Assembly: GCA_964242115.1 (NCBI GenBank)
Contig: CAXSZX010000002.1
Location: 124,001 to 188,000 of the forward strand
DNA: 64,000 nt
From: BOG-908 sp964242115
GTDB taxonomy: Bacteria; Pseudomonadota; Alphaproteobacteria; Acetobacterales; Acetobacteraceae
Direction of reading: 5' to 3'
This document shows, one piece after another, positions 47,868 to 57,577 of the stretch (position 1 is its first letter; the number at the start of each line of letters is the position of its first letter). The notes below the pieces were generated by a model that saw only the letters and a program-made list of their open reading frames with translations, did not search any database and was not told the origin of the DNA. A program made the translations under genes and the position numbers.

Positions 47868-49322
47868 TCAGGCGGTGGTGGCCGGTGCGTAGGCAAGCCC
47901 GTGCGTTTGCCGGACGGGGCCGCGCACCAGCGGGCCGGCGGCAATCAGGGTGACGAAGAGCAGCCCGATCTCGATGGTGTAGACGACGCCGTAGCCGGTG
48001 GCGGGGTCGGCGAGCGTGGGGCCGAGCGCGCCGCGTGACGCGACGAGCGCCACGCCGTCGCGGATCAGCCCGCCGGAGGCCACCGCGATGCCGGCCGCAG
48101 ATGCCTGCACCGCGCCCCAAATGCCCAGAGCGAGGCCGATCTGCCCGCTGCCGGCCATGCCCATTGCAGCGGTGAGTGTGCAGTGGGCGAACAGCCCGGC
48201 GCCGAGGCCGATCAGGAAAACACCAGTGCCGAACAGCAAAGTCGATTGCATGGGTGCAGCAAACAGCAGTGCGGAAAAGGCGAACAAGCCGGCAACCGCG
48301 CCGGTGCTGGCGAGGCGGTAGGCGTCCATGCCGCGGCCGAGCAGCTTGGCGGCGATGCCGAACCCGATCAGCCCGCCGACGGCCAGCAACGCGGTGAACG
48401 CGGTGGTCACGCCCACTGGCAGGTGCAGCACCTGGCCGCCATACGGCTCGAGCAGGATGTCCTGCATGCTGAAAGCCATGGTGCCGAAACCGAGGGCGAC
48501 CAGGCGGCGGCGCGCGGTGCCATGGCGGTCGAACTCGGCCCAGGCGGCGGCGAAGCTGGGGCGGGCGCGGTCGTGCGCGGTCTCGGCCGGGCGGCGCGGT
48601 TCCTGTTTCCACAGGGCGACCGCGTTCAGCACGATGGTGGCGAGCGAGGCGCCCTGGATCACCTGGATCAGCCGGATCTCGGAGAAATGCGCCAGCACCA
48701 CGCCGAACAGCAGCGCGCTGAAGATCATGCCCAGCAGCAGCATCATGCAAAGCAATGCGACGACTTTGGGGTGCTTGTCCGGCGGCGAGAGGTCGGTGGC
48801 CAGCGCGAGACCGACGGTCTGCGTAGTGTGCAAGCCCGCGCCGACCAACAGAAACGCGAGTGCGGCGGCGGCCTGGCCGATGAAGACGGGACCGTTGCTG
48901 TCGCCGGAAAGGATGATCAGCGCGAACGGCATGATCGCCAGGCCGCCAAACTGCAGCATTGTGCCGAACCACAGGTAAGGCACGCGCTTCCAGCCAAGCA
49001 CCGAGCGGTGGTTGTCCGATCGGAAGCCGACGATGGCGCGGAACGGTGCGAAGACCAGCGGCAGCGACACCATGACCGCAACCAGCCAGGCCGGCACGCC
49101 AAGTTCGACGATCATCACGCGGTTGAGCGTTCCGATCAGCAACACCGCGGCCATGCCGACGGTGACCTGGAACAGCGACAGGCGCAGCAGACGTCCGAGC
49201 GGCAGGGAGTCGGTTGCGGCATCGGCAAACGGCAGGAAGCCGGGGCCGATGCTGCTCCACTTGGACGCGAGCTTGGCGTTCAGCCGCTGCACGCGCGCGG
49301 GGATCGGGGCGGCGAGGCTCAC
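47868..49322 (-). CDS. lhaA: Light-harvesting complex assembly protein LhaA (BCD family MFS)
   Basis: A 484-residue, about 12-helix protein. FLPFADAATDSLPLGRLLRLSLFQVTVGMA and LNRVMIVELGVPAWLVAVMVSLPLVFAPFRAIVGFRSDNH mark the PucC/LhaA family, which is thought to supply bacteriochlorophyll to LH1 assembly. It overlaps bchM by 4 bp and precedes puhA by 46 bp, which is the invariant lhaA-puhA order of alphaproteobacterial PGCs. Confidence 0.94.
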   Translation of the reverse strand: MSLAAPIPARVQRLNAKLASKWSSIGPGFLPFADAATDSLPLGRLLRLSLFQVTVGMAAVLLIGTLNRVMIVELGVPAWLVAVMVSLPLVFAPFRAIVGFRSDNHRSVLGWKRVPYLWFGTMLQFGGLAIMPFALIILSGDSNGPVFIGQAAAALAFLLVGAGLHTTQTVGLALATDLSPPDKHPKVVALLCMMLLLGMIFSALLFGVVLAHFSEIRLIQVIQGASLATIVLNAVALWKQEPRRPAETAHDRARPSFAAAWAEFDRHGTARRRLVALGFGTMAFSMQDILLEPYGGQVLHLPVGVTTAFTALLAVGGLIGFGIAAKLLGRGMDAYRLASTGAVAGLFAFSALLFAAPMQSTLLFGTGVFLIGLGAGLFAHCTLTAAMGMAGSGQIGLALGIWGAVQASAAGIAVASGGLIRDGVALVASRGALGPTLADPATGYGVVYTIEIGLLFVTLIAAGPLVRGPVRQTHGLAYAPATTA

Positions 49323-50014
49323 CGACGGACGAGCTCCAGCGCGTGCGACGTGTAGAACGCCGCGTTGACACGGTGGTCGCGCGCGACGTGCCAGCCGGAC
49401 AGCGCGGGTTCCGCGCCGATGCGGCGTTGCAGGGCGCGAACGGAGACGGGTTCGACGGCGGGCGAGCGGTCGCCGCGCGGGAACATGCGGCCCACGGCAA
49501 GCATCGTCGTCAGCATCGGGGTTGCCGGCGTGAAGGTGAACAGCACGGAATTGCTGGCGCGGGCTGCGAGGTGGCCCACCACGCGCACCATGTCGGGCGC
49601 GCGGTAGTGGATCAGCGAGTCCATGCCGACGACGTGGTCGAAACTGCCGAGTGCAGGGTCCATCATGTCACCAACGGCAAAGTCGATGCGGCCGGCGCCG
49701 AGATCGCGCGGCGCGCGCTCGCGCGCCAGGCTGATCAGCGTGGCGGACAGGTCGATCGCGGTGACTGTGGCGCCGCGGCGTGCGGCTTCCACGGCGAGCG
49801 CACCGGTACCGCAACCTGCGTCGAGCACACGCGCTCCACGCAAATCGTCCGGCAGCCAGGAGAGCAGCGTGGCGCGCATGCGGTCGCGGCCGGCACGCAC
49901 TTTTGCACGGATGCCGCTAACCGGCGCATCCGACGTGAGCCGGGCCCAGGCATCGGCGGCCGTGCGGTCGAAATAGGTTTCCAGCTCGGCGCGGCGGGAG
50001 ACGTAGGTGCTCAT
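49319..50014 (-). CDS. bchM: Mg-protoporphyrin IX methyltransferase BchM
   Basis: A 231-residue SAM-dependent methyltransferase from ATG 50014. It begins STYVSRRAELETYFDRTAADAWARLTSDAPVS, typical of BchM, and the SAM-binding motif reads RVLDAGCGTGALAVEAARRG. It methylates the propionate side chain to give the monomethyl ester used by AcsF. Its start codon shares one base with the bchL stop and its end overlaps lhaA, so translation is coupled along the operon. Confidence 0.95.
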   Translation of the reverse strand: MSTYVSRRAELETYFDRTAADAWARLTSDAPVSGIRAKVRAGRDRMRATLLSWLPDDLRGARVLDAGCGTGALAVEAARRGATVTAIDLSATLISLARERAPRDLGAGRIDFAVGDMMDPALGSFDHVVGMDSLIHYRAPDMVRVVGHLAARASNSVLFTFTPATPMLTTMLAVGRMFPRGDRSPAVEPVSVRALQRRIGAEPALSGWHVARDHRVNAAFYTSHALELVRR

Positions 50015-50922
50015 CACTCGTAGCCCAGCAGGTCGAATATCTCGCGGTCCTTCAGCGGCGTGCCTTCCAGCGGCTTGGTGCCGGCCCAGAGCTGTGCGGC
50101 GAGCCGCAAATATTCCAGCTTGACGGCTTCGAGTTCCGGCGAGCTCTCCATCTCGAACAGCGTGGACTTCTTCAGGCGCGACCGGCGGATCACGTCGAGG
50201 TCGGGAAAATGCGCCAGCGTGGAGAGGCCGGTGGCGGCGTTGTAGCGGTCCACCTGGTCGGTAGCGGCAGAACGGTTGCAGATGACGCCGCCGAGGCGGA
50301 CGTTGTAGTTGCGCGCCTTGGCGGCGATGGCGGCGACGATGCGGTTCATCGCGAAGATGCTGTCGAAGTCGTTGGCGGCCACAATCAGCGCGCGGTCCGC
50401 ATGTTGCAAAGGAGCTGCGAAGCCTCCGCAGACGACGTCGCCCAGCACGTCGAAGATCACCACGTCTGTCTCCTCGAGCAGGTGGTGCTCCTTCAGCAGC
50501 TTCACCGTCTGGCCGACGACGTAGCCGCCGCAACCGGTGCCGGCCGGCGGGCCGCCGGCTTCGACGCACATGACACCGTTGTAGCCCTGCAAGACGAAGT
50601 CCTCGACACGGAGTTCTTCGGAGTGGAAGTTCACCGTCTCCAGCACGTCGATCACGGTGGGCTGCAGATGCTTGGTCAGCGTGAAGGTGGAATCGTGCTT
50701 CGGGTCGCAGCCGATTTGCAGCACGCGCTTGCCGAGCTTGCTGAACGCCACGGAAAGGTTCGACGACGTGGTGCTCTTGCCGATGCCGCCCTTGCCGTAG
50801 ACGGCGAACACTTTGGCCGTGCCGATCTTCAGGTTCGGGTCAAGCTGCACCTGCACGCTGCCCTCGCCGTCTCCGCGCTTGGGAAGCAGATTGTTCTTCG
50901 GGCGCGCCAGGGTCTCGCTCAT
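50014..50922 (-). CDS. bchL: Dark-operative protochlorophyllide reductase, Fe protein BchL
   Basis: A 302-residue nitrogenase-Fe-protein homologue. The P-loop GKGGIGKS lies at residues 43-50; Cys residues in GTGCGG and VVCGGF bind the shared [4Fe-4S] cluster of the homodimer. It passes electrons to BchN-BchB with ATP hydrolysis to reduce protochlorophyllide ring D without light. It follows bchH (4-bp overlap). Confidence 0.97.
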   Translation of the reverse strand: MSETLARPKNNLLPKRGDGEGSVQVQLDPNLKIGTAKVFAVYGKGGIGKSTTSSNLSVAFSKLGKRVLQIGCDPKHDSTFTLTKHLQPTVIDVLETVNFHSEELRVEDFVLQGYNGVMCVEAGGPPAGTGCGGYVVGQTVKLLKEHHLLEETDVVIFDVLGDVVCGGFAAPLQHADRALIVAANDFDSIFAMNRIVAAIAAKARNYNVRLGGVICNRSAATDQVDRYNAATGLSTLAHFPDLDVIRRSRLKKSTLFEMESSPELEAVKLEYLRLAAQLWAGTKPLEGTPLKDREIFDLLGYE

Positions 50923-53900
50923 GCTGCCATCTCCACACCCATATCCGGACCGACACCTTCGAGCCGGTCTTCAAGTTCCTCGCCGGCGCGACGCAGCGCG
51001 TCCAGCGTGTCAGCGTCCGGCGACCAATAGTTGCGGTCGCTCGCCTCGATCAGCCGGTTGGCGATCTTCAGCGAGGCGGTCGGGTTCAGGGCAGCCAACC
51101 GGTCTCGCATATCATCGTCCAGCACGTACGTTTCCGCAAGCTTCTGATACACCCAGGGAGAAACCTCACCGGTCGTTGCCGACCAGCCGAGCGTGTTGGT
51201 CACGCAGGCGTCGATCTCGCGCACCCCTTCGTAGCCGTGCTTGAGCAGCCCCTCGTACCATTTTGGGTTGAGCGCGCGGGTACGCGTCTCCAGAGTCACC
51301 TGCTCGGACAGCGTGCGCACGGCGCCGTCGCCGCGAGTCTGGTCGCCGATGTAGACGGTGGCGGTGGTGCCGCCGCGGGCGCGCCGCACCGCGCGGGTGA
51401 TGCCGCCGAGCGTGTCGAAATAGTGGTCGACGGTGGTGACGCCGAGGTCGATCGAGTCGAGGTTCTGGTAGGTGATGTCGACGTGTTCCAGGATCTGCCC
51501 GAGCAGTGCGGTCTGCTTCTGCGGCCGCCCGTCGGCGCCGTAGGCGAACCCCTTGCGGTTGACGTAGGCGTCGGCGAGCTCGTCCTCGTCGTTCCACACG
51601 CCGCTACCGACCATGGTGTTGACGTTGGCGCCGTAAGCACCGTCAGCGTTGCCGAACACGCGCAAAGCCGCCTGGGTCATCTCTCCGCCGTGGCTGGCGA
51701 TAAAGGCGAGCGCGTGACGGCGGATGTGATTCTGCTCGAGCGGCTCGTCGGCGCTGGCCGCCAGCAACGCGGCTTCGGCCAGCAGCTTGGTCTGCAGCGG
51801 CAGCAGGTCACGGAAAATGCCCGACAGCGTCAGCACAACATCAACGCGCGGGCGGCCGAGCTCGCAGAGCGGTGTCAGTTGGGCGCCGCACAGCCGGCCG
51901 TAGCTGTCGAAGCGCGGTGCGGCACCCATCAGCCACAACGCCTGCGCGATCGGGCCGCCTTCGGTTTTCAGGTTGTCGGTGCCCCACAGCACCATCGCTA
52001 CAGTTTCCGGAAACCCGTTGCCGTCGGCGGCGTGGCGCGCGAGCAGGCGTGCGGCCTGGCGTGCACCGTCCTGCATGGCGAACAGGCTTGGCAGGCGGAA
52101 AGGGTCGAAACCGTGAAGGTTGCGTCCTGTCGGCAGGATCTCCGTCGTGCGCATCAGGTCGCCACCCGGCGCCGGTTTTACGTAGCGGCCATCTAGAGCG
52201 CGGATGATCGCCGGCAGCTCGTGGTCGGTGGCCAGCAACGCGTCGATGCGCGCGCGCTCGGCGGGTTCGGTAATGTTGGCGGCGTCCAGCATCTCCGCGC
52301 GCGCTACCGCGTGCGGCGGCGCGCCGATCACGTGCAGGCCGTCGGGGATGAGCGTGTACTCCAGTTCCAGCAGCGTCGTCGCGAGGCGATCGATATGCGC
52401 GGCTGCCGCGCCGCGACGCGCATCGTCGCTACCCGCTTCCCCGTGAGCCGGTTCTTCGTTGGCGGTTTCGTCACCCCATGCCGGCTCGGTCTGCGCCAGA
52501 TCCACCGTTGCAGCCTGCGCCTGGATCAATTCGGCCAGCATGCAGCGCTGCTCGGCATCGGCGTCCGGCTCCATCGCGCGCCAGCGGTCCAGTGAAGCTT
52601 TCAGATCCGCCAGGCCGCGATACAGCCCGGCTTTCGTCACCGCCGGGGTGAGATAGCTGATCAGGGTAGCCGACGCGCGACGCTTGGCTATCAACCCTTC
52701 AGACGGGTTGTTCGACGCGTAGAGATTGAAGTTTGGCAAATCGGAAATCAGCCGGTCCGGCCAGCAATCGGCCGAAAGTCCGGTTTGCTTGCCCGGCATG
52801 AACTCAAGCGCGCCGTGCGTGCCGAAATGCAGCACCGCGTCGGCCTGGAAGTCGTCGCGTATCCAGCGGTAAAACGCGGCGAAAGCGTGGGTGGGCGCGA
52901 AGCTGCCTTCGAATAACAGACGCATCGGGTCACCCTCGTAGCCGAAGCCAGGCTGCAGGCCGACGAAGAAATTGCCGAAATGCCTGCCCAGCACGAAAAT
53001 GTTGCGGCCGTTGGAGAGCTGCCTGCCGGGTGCCGCACCCCACTGGCCCTCGATCTGGCCCAGCCATTTCTGCGCGCCCACGTGGCGGTCCACGCTGATC
53101 AGCTCGGCGACGTTAGCTTCGGTGCCGTGCTGTGCGGCGTTGCCGGTCAGGAGCATCGTGCGCAGCGCGTCCACGCTGTCCGGCACGTCGAGCGTGTAGC
53201 CGGCATCACGCAGCGCGCCCATCGTGTTGAACAGCGATTCGAACACCGCGAGGTAGGCGGCCGTGCCAATCGCACCGGCATTGGGCGGGAAGTTAAACAG
53301 CACGACCGCGATGCGCCGCTCCGCCCTCGCCTTGCGCCGCAACGCGACGAGCGCGGCCACACGTGCCGCCAGTGTGGTCGCGCGTTCGGTATGGCTGATC
53401 ATGTCTCGGGTGCAGCGCGCACCGTCGCAACCCGGGCAAGGGTTGGCGGTCTGCGCACGTCCGCAGCGGCCGCCGAAGGTCATCGGCATGATGCCGCCGT
53501 CGAGCTCGGGGATCGCCACCATGATGGTGGCCTCCACCGGCAGCAGGCCGCGCGCGTCCCGTTCCCAGGAGTCGACAGTCTGGAACTCAACCGGATGCGC
53601 GGTGACGTACGGCACGTCGAGCGCTGCCAGCTGGCTCTCGGCGGCCTCGCGATCGTTATAGGCAGGACCGCCAACAAGCGAGAATCCGGTGAGTGAGACG
53701 ACCACGTCCACCACAGGTGCGCCGTCGCAGGTGAAATACGCCTCGATCGCCGGGCGCTGGTCCAGGCCGCTGGCAAACGCCGGGATCACCCGCAGGCCGC
53801 GCTTTTCCAACGCGTCGATCACGCCGTCGTAATGCGCGGCGTTGCCCGCCAGCAGGTAGGAGCGCAGCAGCAGCACGCCGACGGTGCCTTTCGCGCCCCA

Positions 53901-54719
53901 CGCCGGCAGCTCGTCCAGTCGCGTCACGATACGCCCGGCAGCACGCGGGTGATACAGCCCAACATCGGGGTACTCGACGGGCGCCTCGGTCTTCTTCAGA
54001 CCGAACAGCGACGTCTTCTCTGCCGGCACGTAACGCTCGACCAGCATGCGCACCAAGTTTGTCAGGTTTTCTTCCGATCCCGCCAGCCAGTACTGCAGGG
54101 CCAGGAAGTAGGCACGGACGTCCTGCGCGGTGCCGGGGATGAAGCGCATCAGCTTCGGCAGGCGTTTCAGCATGCGCATCTGCGCCTGGCCACTCGACGC
54201 CTCGGCGGCACTCCTTCCAGCCGCCGGCTTGCCGCGCAGCTTCTTCAACATCGCCAGCGCACCGGTCGCTTCCTGACTCATGTCGAACTTGCCGACCCGC
54301 GTCAGCTTGGTGATCTCGCCGGCCGACATGCAACACAGCATGGCGTCGCAGGAGTGACGGCGTGCCAGCAACGCGGGCTGCACCGCACGCACGTGGTCCT
54401 CGAGGAACAACATGGCGGCCACAACAACGTCGGCTCGCGCGATGTCCGCGTGGCAGGCAGCAAGCGCCGCTTCGTCCGAACCCCACTCGTCTGCTGCGTG
54501 CACGCTCACGCACAGGTTGGGCACTTCCTGCCGCAGCTTGTGTTCGGCGCGCGACATGGCAGCCGACAAGTGGCTGTCCATCGTCACGAACACGACGCGC
54601 AACGGCGCGGCCTCCGTCTCACGCAGTGGCACAGTTCCTGTGACATTTGGCGGCGCGGTTTCCGCGACATGCAAAGCCGTCGCGCCGGTCAGCGCCGCAC
54701 TTACCTTCTCAACGTGCAT
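50919..54719 (-). CDS. bchH: Magnesium chelatase subunit H
   Basis: A 1266-residue protein, the size of BchH. RVVFVTMDSHLSAAMSRAEH opens it, ALMLEDHV-type text appears as AAMLFLEDHVRAV, and LHFGTHGALEFMPGKQTGLS is a highly conserved cobalamin/chelatase motif. The C-terminal half has VVLTLSGIFRDLLPLQ and WNDEDELADAYVNRKGFAYG. It binds protoporphyrin IX and inserts Mg with BchI and BchD, which are not in this window. A low-complexity acidic insertion (around GDETANEEPAHGEAGSDDAR) interrupts the middle. Overlaps bchB by 11 bp. Confidence 0.97.
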   Translation of the reverse strand: MHVEKVSAALTGATALHVAETAPPNVTGTVPLRETEAAPLRVVFVTMDSHLSAAMSRAEHKLRQEVPNLCVSVHAADEWGSDEAALAACHADIARADVVVAAMLFLEDHVRAVQPALLARRHSCDAMLCCMSAGEITKLTRVGKFDMSQEATGALAMLKKLRGKPAAGRSAAEASSGQAQMRMLKRLPKLMRFIPGTAQDVRAYFLALQYWLAGSEENLTNLVRMLVERYVPAEKTSLFGLKKTEAPVEYPDVGLYHPRAAGRIVTRLDELPAWGAKGTVGVLLLRSYLLAGNAAHYDGVIDALEKRGLRVIPAFASGLDQRPAIEAYFTCDGAPVVDVVVSLTGFSLVGGPAYNDREAAESQLAALDVPYVTAHPVEFQTVDSWERDARGLLPVEATIMVAIPELDGGIMPMTFGGRCGRAQTANPCPGCDGARCTRDMISHTERATTLAARVAALVALRRKARAERRIAVVLFNFPPNAGAIGTAAYLAVFESLFNTMGALRDAGYTLDVPDSVDALRTMLLTGNAAQHGTEANVAELISVDRHVGAQKWLGQIEGQWGAAPGRQLSNGRNIFVLGRHFGNFFVGLQPGFGYEGDPMRLLFEGSFAPTHAFAAFYRWIRDDFQADAVLHFGTHGALEFMPGKQTGLSADCWPDRLISDLPNFNLYASNNPSEGLIAKRRASATLISYLTPAVTKAGLYRGLADLKASLDRWRAMEPDADAEQRCMLAELIQAQAATVDLAQTEPAWGDETANEEPAHGEAGSDDARRGAAAAHIDRLATTLLELEYTLIPDGLHVIGAPPHAVARAEMLDAANITEPAERARIDALLATDHELPAIIRALDGRYVKPAPGGDLMRTTEILPTGRNLHGFDPFRLPSLFAMQDGARQAARLLARHAADGNGFPETVAMVLWGTDNLKTEGGPIAQALWLMGAAPRFDSYGRLCGAQLTPLCELGRPRVDVVLTLSGIFRDLLPLQTKLLAEAALLAASADEPLEQNHIRRHALAFIASHGGEMTQAALRVFGNADGAYGANVNTMVGSGVWNDEDELADAYVNRKGFAYGADGRPQKQTALLGQILEHVDITYQNLDSIDLGVTTVDHYFDTLGGITRAVRRARGGTTATVYIGDQTRGDGAVRTLSEQVTLETRTRALNPKWYEGLLKHGYEGVREIDACVTNTLGWSATTGEVSPWVYQKLAETYVLDDDMRDRLAALNPTASLKIANRLIEASDRNYWSPDADTLDALRRAGEELEDRLEGVGPDMGVEMAA

Positions 54720-56280
54720 AGTGCGCCTTTGCGTCGTAGAGCGTGTCCAGCGTGATCACCGGCAACCCGCGTTCGATCGCAAACCGTTCGGTGTTGCGGC
54801 GCACCTTGCCGCGGACGAAGAACGGGATCTTGCCGAGTTCCTTTTCAGCCGTCGCTTCCCAATGCGTGGCCTCTGCAGACGGCGCGGTCACCGGCTCCGG
54901 GTTAGCTGCGCGCAGCAGTTCGGCTGGCAGCTTGGCTGCCGAACCGGCGCCCAGATGCGACGGCGCAGCGTCGGCGGAGAACTCGAAGTCTTCACGGAAC
55001 ATCGTGATCAGATGCTCCTCCAGTCCCATCATCAGCGGGTGCACCCAGCTGTCGAAGATCACGTTTGCACCTTCGAAGCCCATCTGCGGCGAGTAGCGGG
55101 CCGGAAAGTCCTGCACGTGCACTGGCGCCGAGATTACCGCGCAACCAATGCCCAGCCGCTTGGCGATGTGGCGCTCCATCTGCGTGCCCAGCACCAGCTC
55201 AGGCCGCAACTCGGCAACGCGCGCTTCAACCTCGAGGTAATCGTCGGTGATCAGCGCGTCCACGCCATGAAGTTTCGCAGCCTCGCGCACTTCGCGGGCG
55301 AACTCGCGGCTGTACGTGCCCAGGCCCACTACCGCGAACCCCATCTCCTCGCTCGCCACCCGCGCGGCCGCCACTACGTGGCTGGCGTCGCCGAAGATGA
55401 ACACACGCTTGTTGGTGAGGTAAGTCGAGTCGACCGAGCGCGAATACCACGGCAAGTTCGACGACTCGGCCGCCAACACCGCAGAGGCGTCGATGCCGGC
55501 GAGTGCGGCCACTTCGGCGATGAAGTCGCGCGTGGCACCGATGCCGATCGGCACGGTCTTCGTCGCCTTTTGGCCGAACGTACGCTGCAACCACGCCGCC
55601 GCCTGCCCGGCGATTTCCGGATACAGCACCACGTTGAAATCCGCGTCGCCCAGAAGCGCGAGGTCGGCCGGCGACGCTCCCTCCGGCGCGGTCACGTTCA
55701 CGTCCACGCCGAGCCGGCCAAGCAGCTTGGTGATCTCACGCACATCGTCGCGGTGGCGGAAACCCAGAGCGCAGGGCCCAAGAATGTTGCAGCGGGGACG
55801 CTCGCCGCGTGCACGCACCACGCCCGGCGCCGGCGCGTGCGGACCTGCGCAGGCGCGCACCAATTGGTAGAATGTCTCCGCCGCGCCCCAGTTTTCCTTC
55901 TTTTGGTAGGCGGGCAGCTCCACCGCAACCACCGGTACCGGCAGGTCCAGCGCACGTGCGAGGCCGCCGGGATCGTCCTGGATCAGCTCTGCGGTGCAGG
56001 ACGCACCCACCAGCAACGCCTGCGGGGCGAAACGCTCGTACGCCTCGCGCGCGGCGTTCTTGAACAGCTCGGCAGTGTCGCCGCCCAGGTCGCGCGCCTG
56101 GAACGTCGTGTAGGTCACCGGCGGGCGCTTGCGGCGCCGCTCAATCATGGTGAACAGCAGATCCGCGTAGGTATCGCCCTGCGGCGCGTGCAGCACGTAG
56201 TGCACGCCGGTCATCGCGGTGACGATACGCATGGCACCTACGTGCGGCGGGCCCTCATACGTCCACAAAGTCAACTGCAT
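54709..56280 (-). CDS. bchB: Protochlorophyllide reductase subunit BchB
   Basis: A 523-residue NifK-like subunit. It starts MQLTLWTYEGPPHVGAMRI, contains LLVGASCTAELIQDDPGGLA, an Asp that ligates the NB cluster in other species is expected in this N-terminal part, and MGFEGANVIFDSWVHPLMMGLEEHL marks the C-terminal half. The last ~50 residues form the small conserved domain (AEKELGKIPFFVRGKVRRNTERFA) found on BchB. With BchN it forms the catalytic heterotetramer. Confidence 0.96.
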   Translation of the reverse strand: MQLTLWTYEGPPHVGAMRIVTAMTGVHYVLHAPQGDTYADLLFTMIERRRKRPPVTYTTFQARDLGGDTAELFKNAAREAYERFAPQALLVGASCTAELIQDDPGGLARALDLPVPVVAVELPAYQKKENWGAAETFYQLVRACAGPHAPAPGVVRARGERPRCNILGPCALGFRHRDDVREITKLLGRLGVDVNVTAPEGASPADLALLGDADFNVVLYPEIAGQAAAWLQRTFGQKATKTVPIGIGATRDFIAEVAALAGIDASAVLAAESSNLPWYSRSVDSTYLTNKRVFIFGDASHVVAAARVASEEMGFAVVGLGTYSREFAREVREAAKLHGVDALITDDYLEVEARVAELRPELVLGTQMERHIAKRLGIGCAVISAPVHVQDFPARYSPQMGFEGANVIFDSWVHPLMMGLEEHLITMFREDFEFSADAAPSHLGAGSAAKLPAELLRAANPEPVTAPSAEATHWEATAEKELGKIPFFVRGKVRRNTERFAIERGLPVITLDTLYDAKAHYAR

Positions 56281-56284
56281 CGGC

Positions 56285-57577
56285 TCAGACCGCCAGCTTC
56301 ATGCGGCGCACCAGCGGCCGTGCGAACAGCTCGGCCAGGTCGTGCGCCTGGTTGTAGCCCTGGATCGGCGTGAACAGCAGCTCGATCGACCACTTCGTCG
56401 AGATGCCTTCGTTTTCCAACGGATTCGCCAATCCCAGACCGCAAACCACCAGGTCCGGGCGCGCGTCGCGGCAGCGGTCCAGTTGGCGCTCCACGTCCTG
56501 GCCCTCGCTCAGCGCGGTGCCCGGCGGCAGCAGCGCCAGCTCGGCGCCGAGATGGGCGCGGTGCAGGTATGGCGTGCCGACTTCGACGAGCTCCATGCCC
56601 AGTTCGCGTGCGACGAATCGCGCCAGCGGTATCTCAAGCTGGCTGTCCGGGAAGAAGAAAATCCGCTTGCCGGCGAGTTCGCCGCGGAACTTGTCCAGCG
56701 CTCGCATTGCCCGTTCGCGTGACGGCCCGATCGCGGCCTCGAAACGCGAAGCCGACACGCCGAACTCGGTCGCCGCCGCCTGCAGCCACGCGGTGGTGCC
56801 TTCAGCGCCGAGCGGGAACGGCGCAGCCAGGCGCACGGCACCGCGGGCTTCCAACGCGCGCGCGGTGTCGGCGAGAAAAGGTTGTGCGAGCAACAGGCGC
56901 GTGTTCGGCCCGACAGCAGGTAGGTCCACAGAACGCCGCGGCGGCATGAAGCCTATCTCGGTGATGCCCATCGCGTCGAACAGGCGGCGCAATTGGTCTT
57001 CCACCACCTCTGCCAACGCGCCCACTACCAGCAGCGACGGCGCAGCCGCAGCTGGCGTCTTCGGCATGATTGGCACGAGTGCGGCCAGGCACGCGTCTTC
57101 GCCCTGGGTGAACGTCGTCTCGATGCCGCTGCCGGAATAGTTCAGCACGCGAACCTGCGGCATGTGCGTCTGCGACAGGCGTTCAGCCGCGCGCGAGAGG
57201 TCCAGCTTGATCACCTCGGACGGGCAGGAGCCCACCAGGAACAGCAGCTTTATCTCCGGCCGGCGCGCCAGCAACTGGCCCACCACGCGGTCCAGTTCGT
57301 CGTTGGCGTCGGCGAGGCCAGCCAGGTCGCGCTCGTCGATGATCGCGGTTGCAAAGCGCGGCTCTGCGAAGATCATGACGCCGGCTGCGGACTGGATGAG
57401 GTGCGCGCAGGTGCGGCTGCCCACCACCAGGAAGAACGCGTCCTGTATCTTGCGGTGCAGCCAGATGATGCCGGTCAGGCCGCAGAACACCTCGCGTTGA
57501 CCGCGCTCGCGCAATACCGGTGCCTCGGTGCAGCCGCCGGTGACGGCCACGTCCCCCAAACCCAGGGCGGCCGACAT
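56285..57577 (-). CDS. bchN: Protochlorophyllide reductase subunit BchN
   Basis: A 430-residue NifD-like subunit. FCGLTGIIWLHRKIQDAFFLVVGSRTCAHLIQSAAGVMIFAEPRFA contains conserved Cys residues for the NB cluster, and LLFLVGSCPSEVIKLDLSRAA is another family block. It binds protochlorophyllide with BchB. It begins one base inside the bchF stop and ends 4 bp before bchB. Confidence 0.96.
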   Translation of the reverse strand: MSAALGLGDVAVTGGCTEAPVLRERGQREVFCGLTGIIWLHRKIQDAFFLVVGSRTCAHLIQSAAGVMIFAEPRFATAIIDERDLAGLADANDELDRVVGQLLARRPEIKLLFLVGSCPSEVIKLDLSRAAERLSQTHMPQVRVLNYSGSGIETTFTQGEDACLAALVPIMPKTPAAAAPSLLVVGALAEVVEDQLRRLFDAMGITEIGFMPPRRSVDLPAVGPNTRLLLAQPFLADTARALEARGAVRLAAPFPLGAEGTTAWLQAAATEFGVSASRFEAAIGPSRERAMRALDKFRGELAGKRIFFFPDSQLEIPLARFVARELGMELVEVGTPYLHRAHLGAELALLPPGTALSEGQDVERQLDRCRDARPDLVVCGLGLANPLENEGISTKWSIELLFTPIQGYNQAHDLAELFARPLVRRMKLAV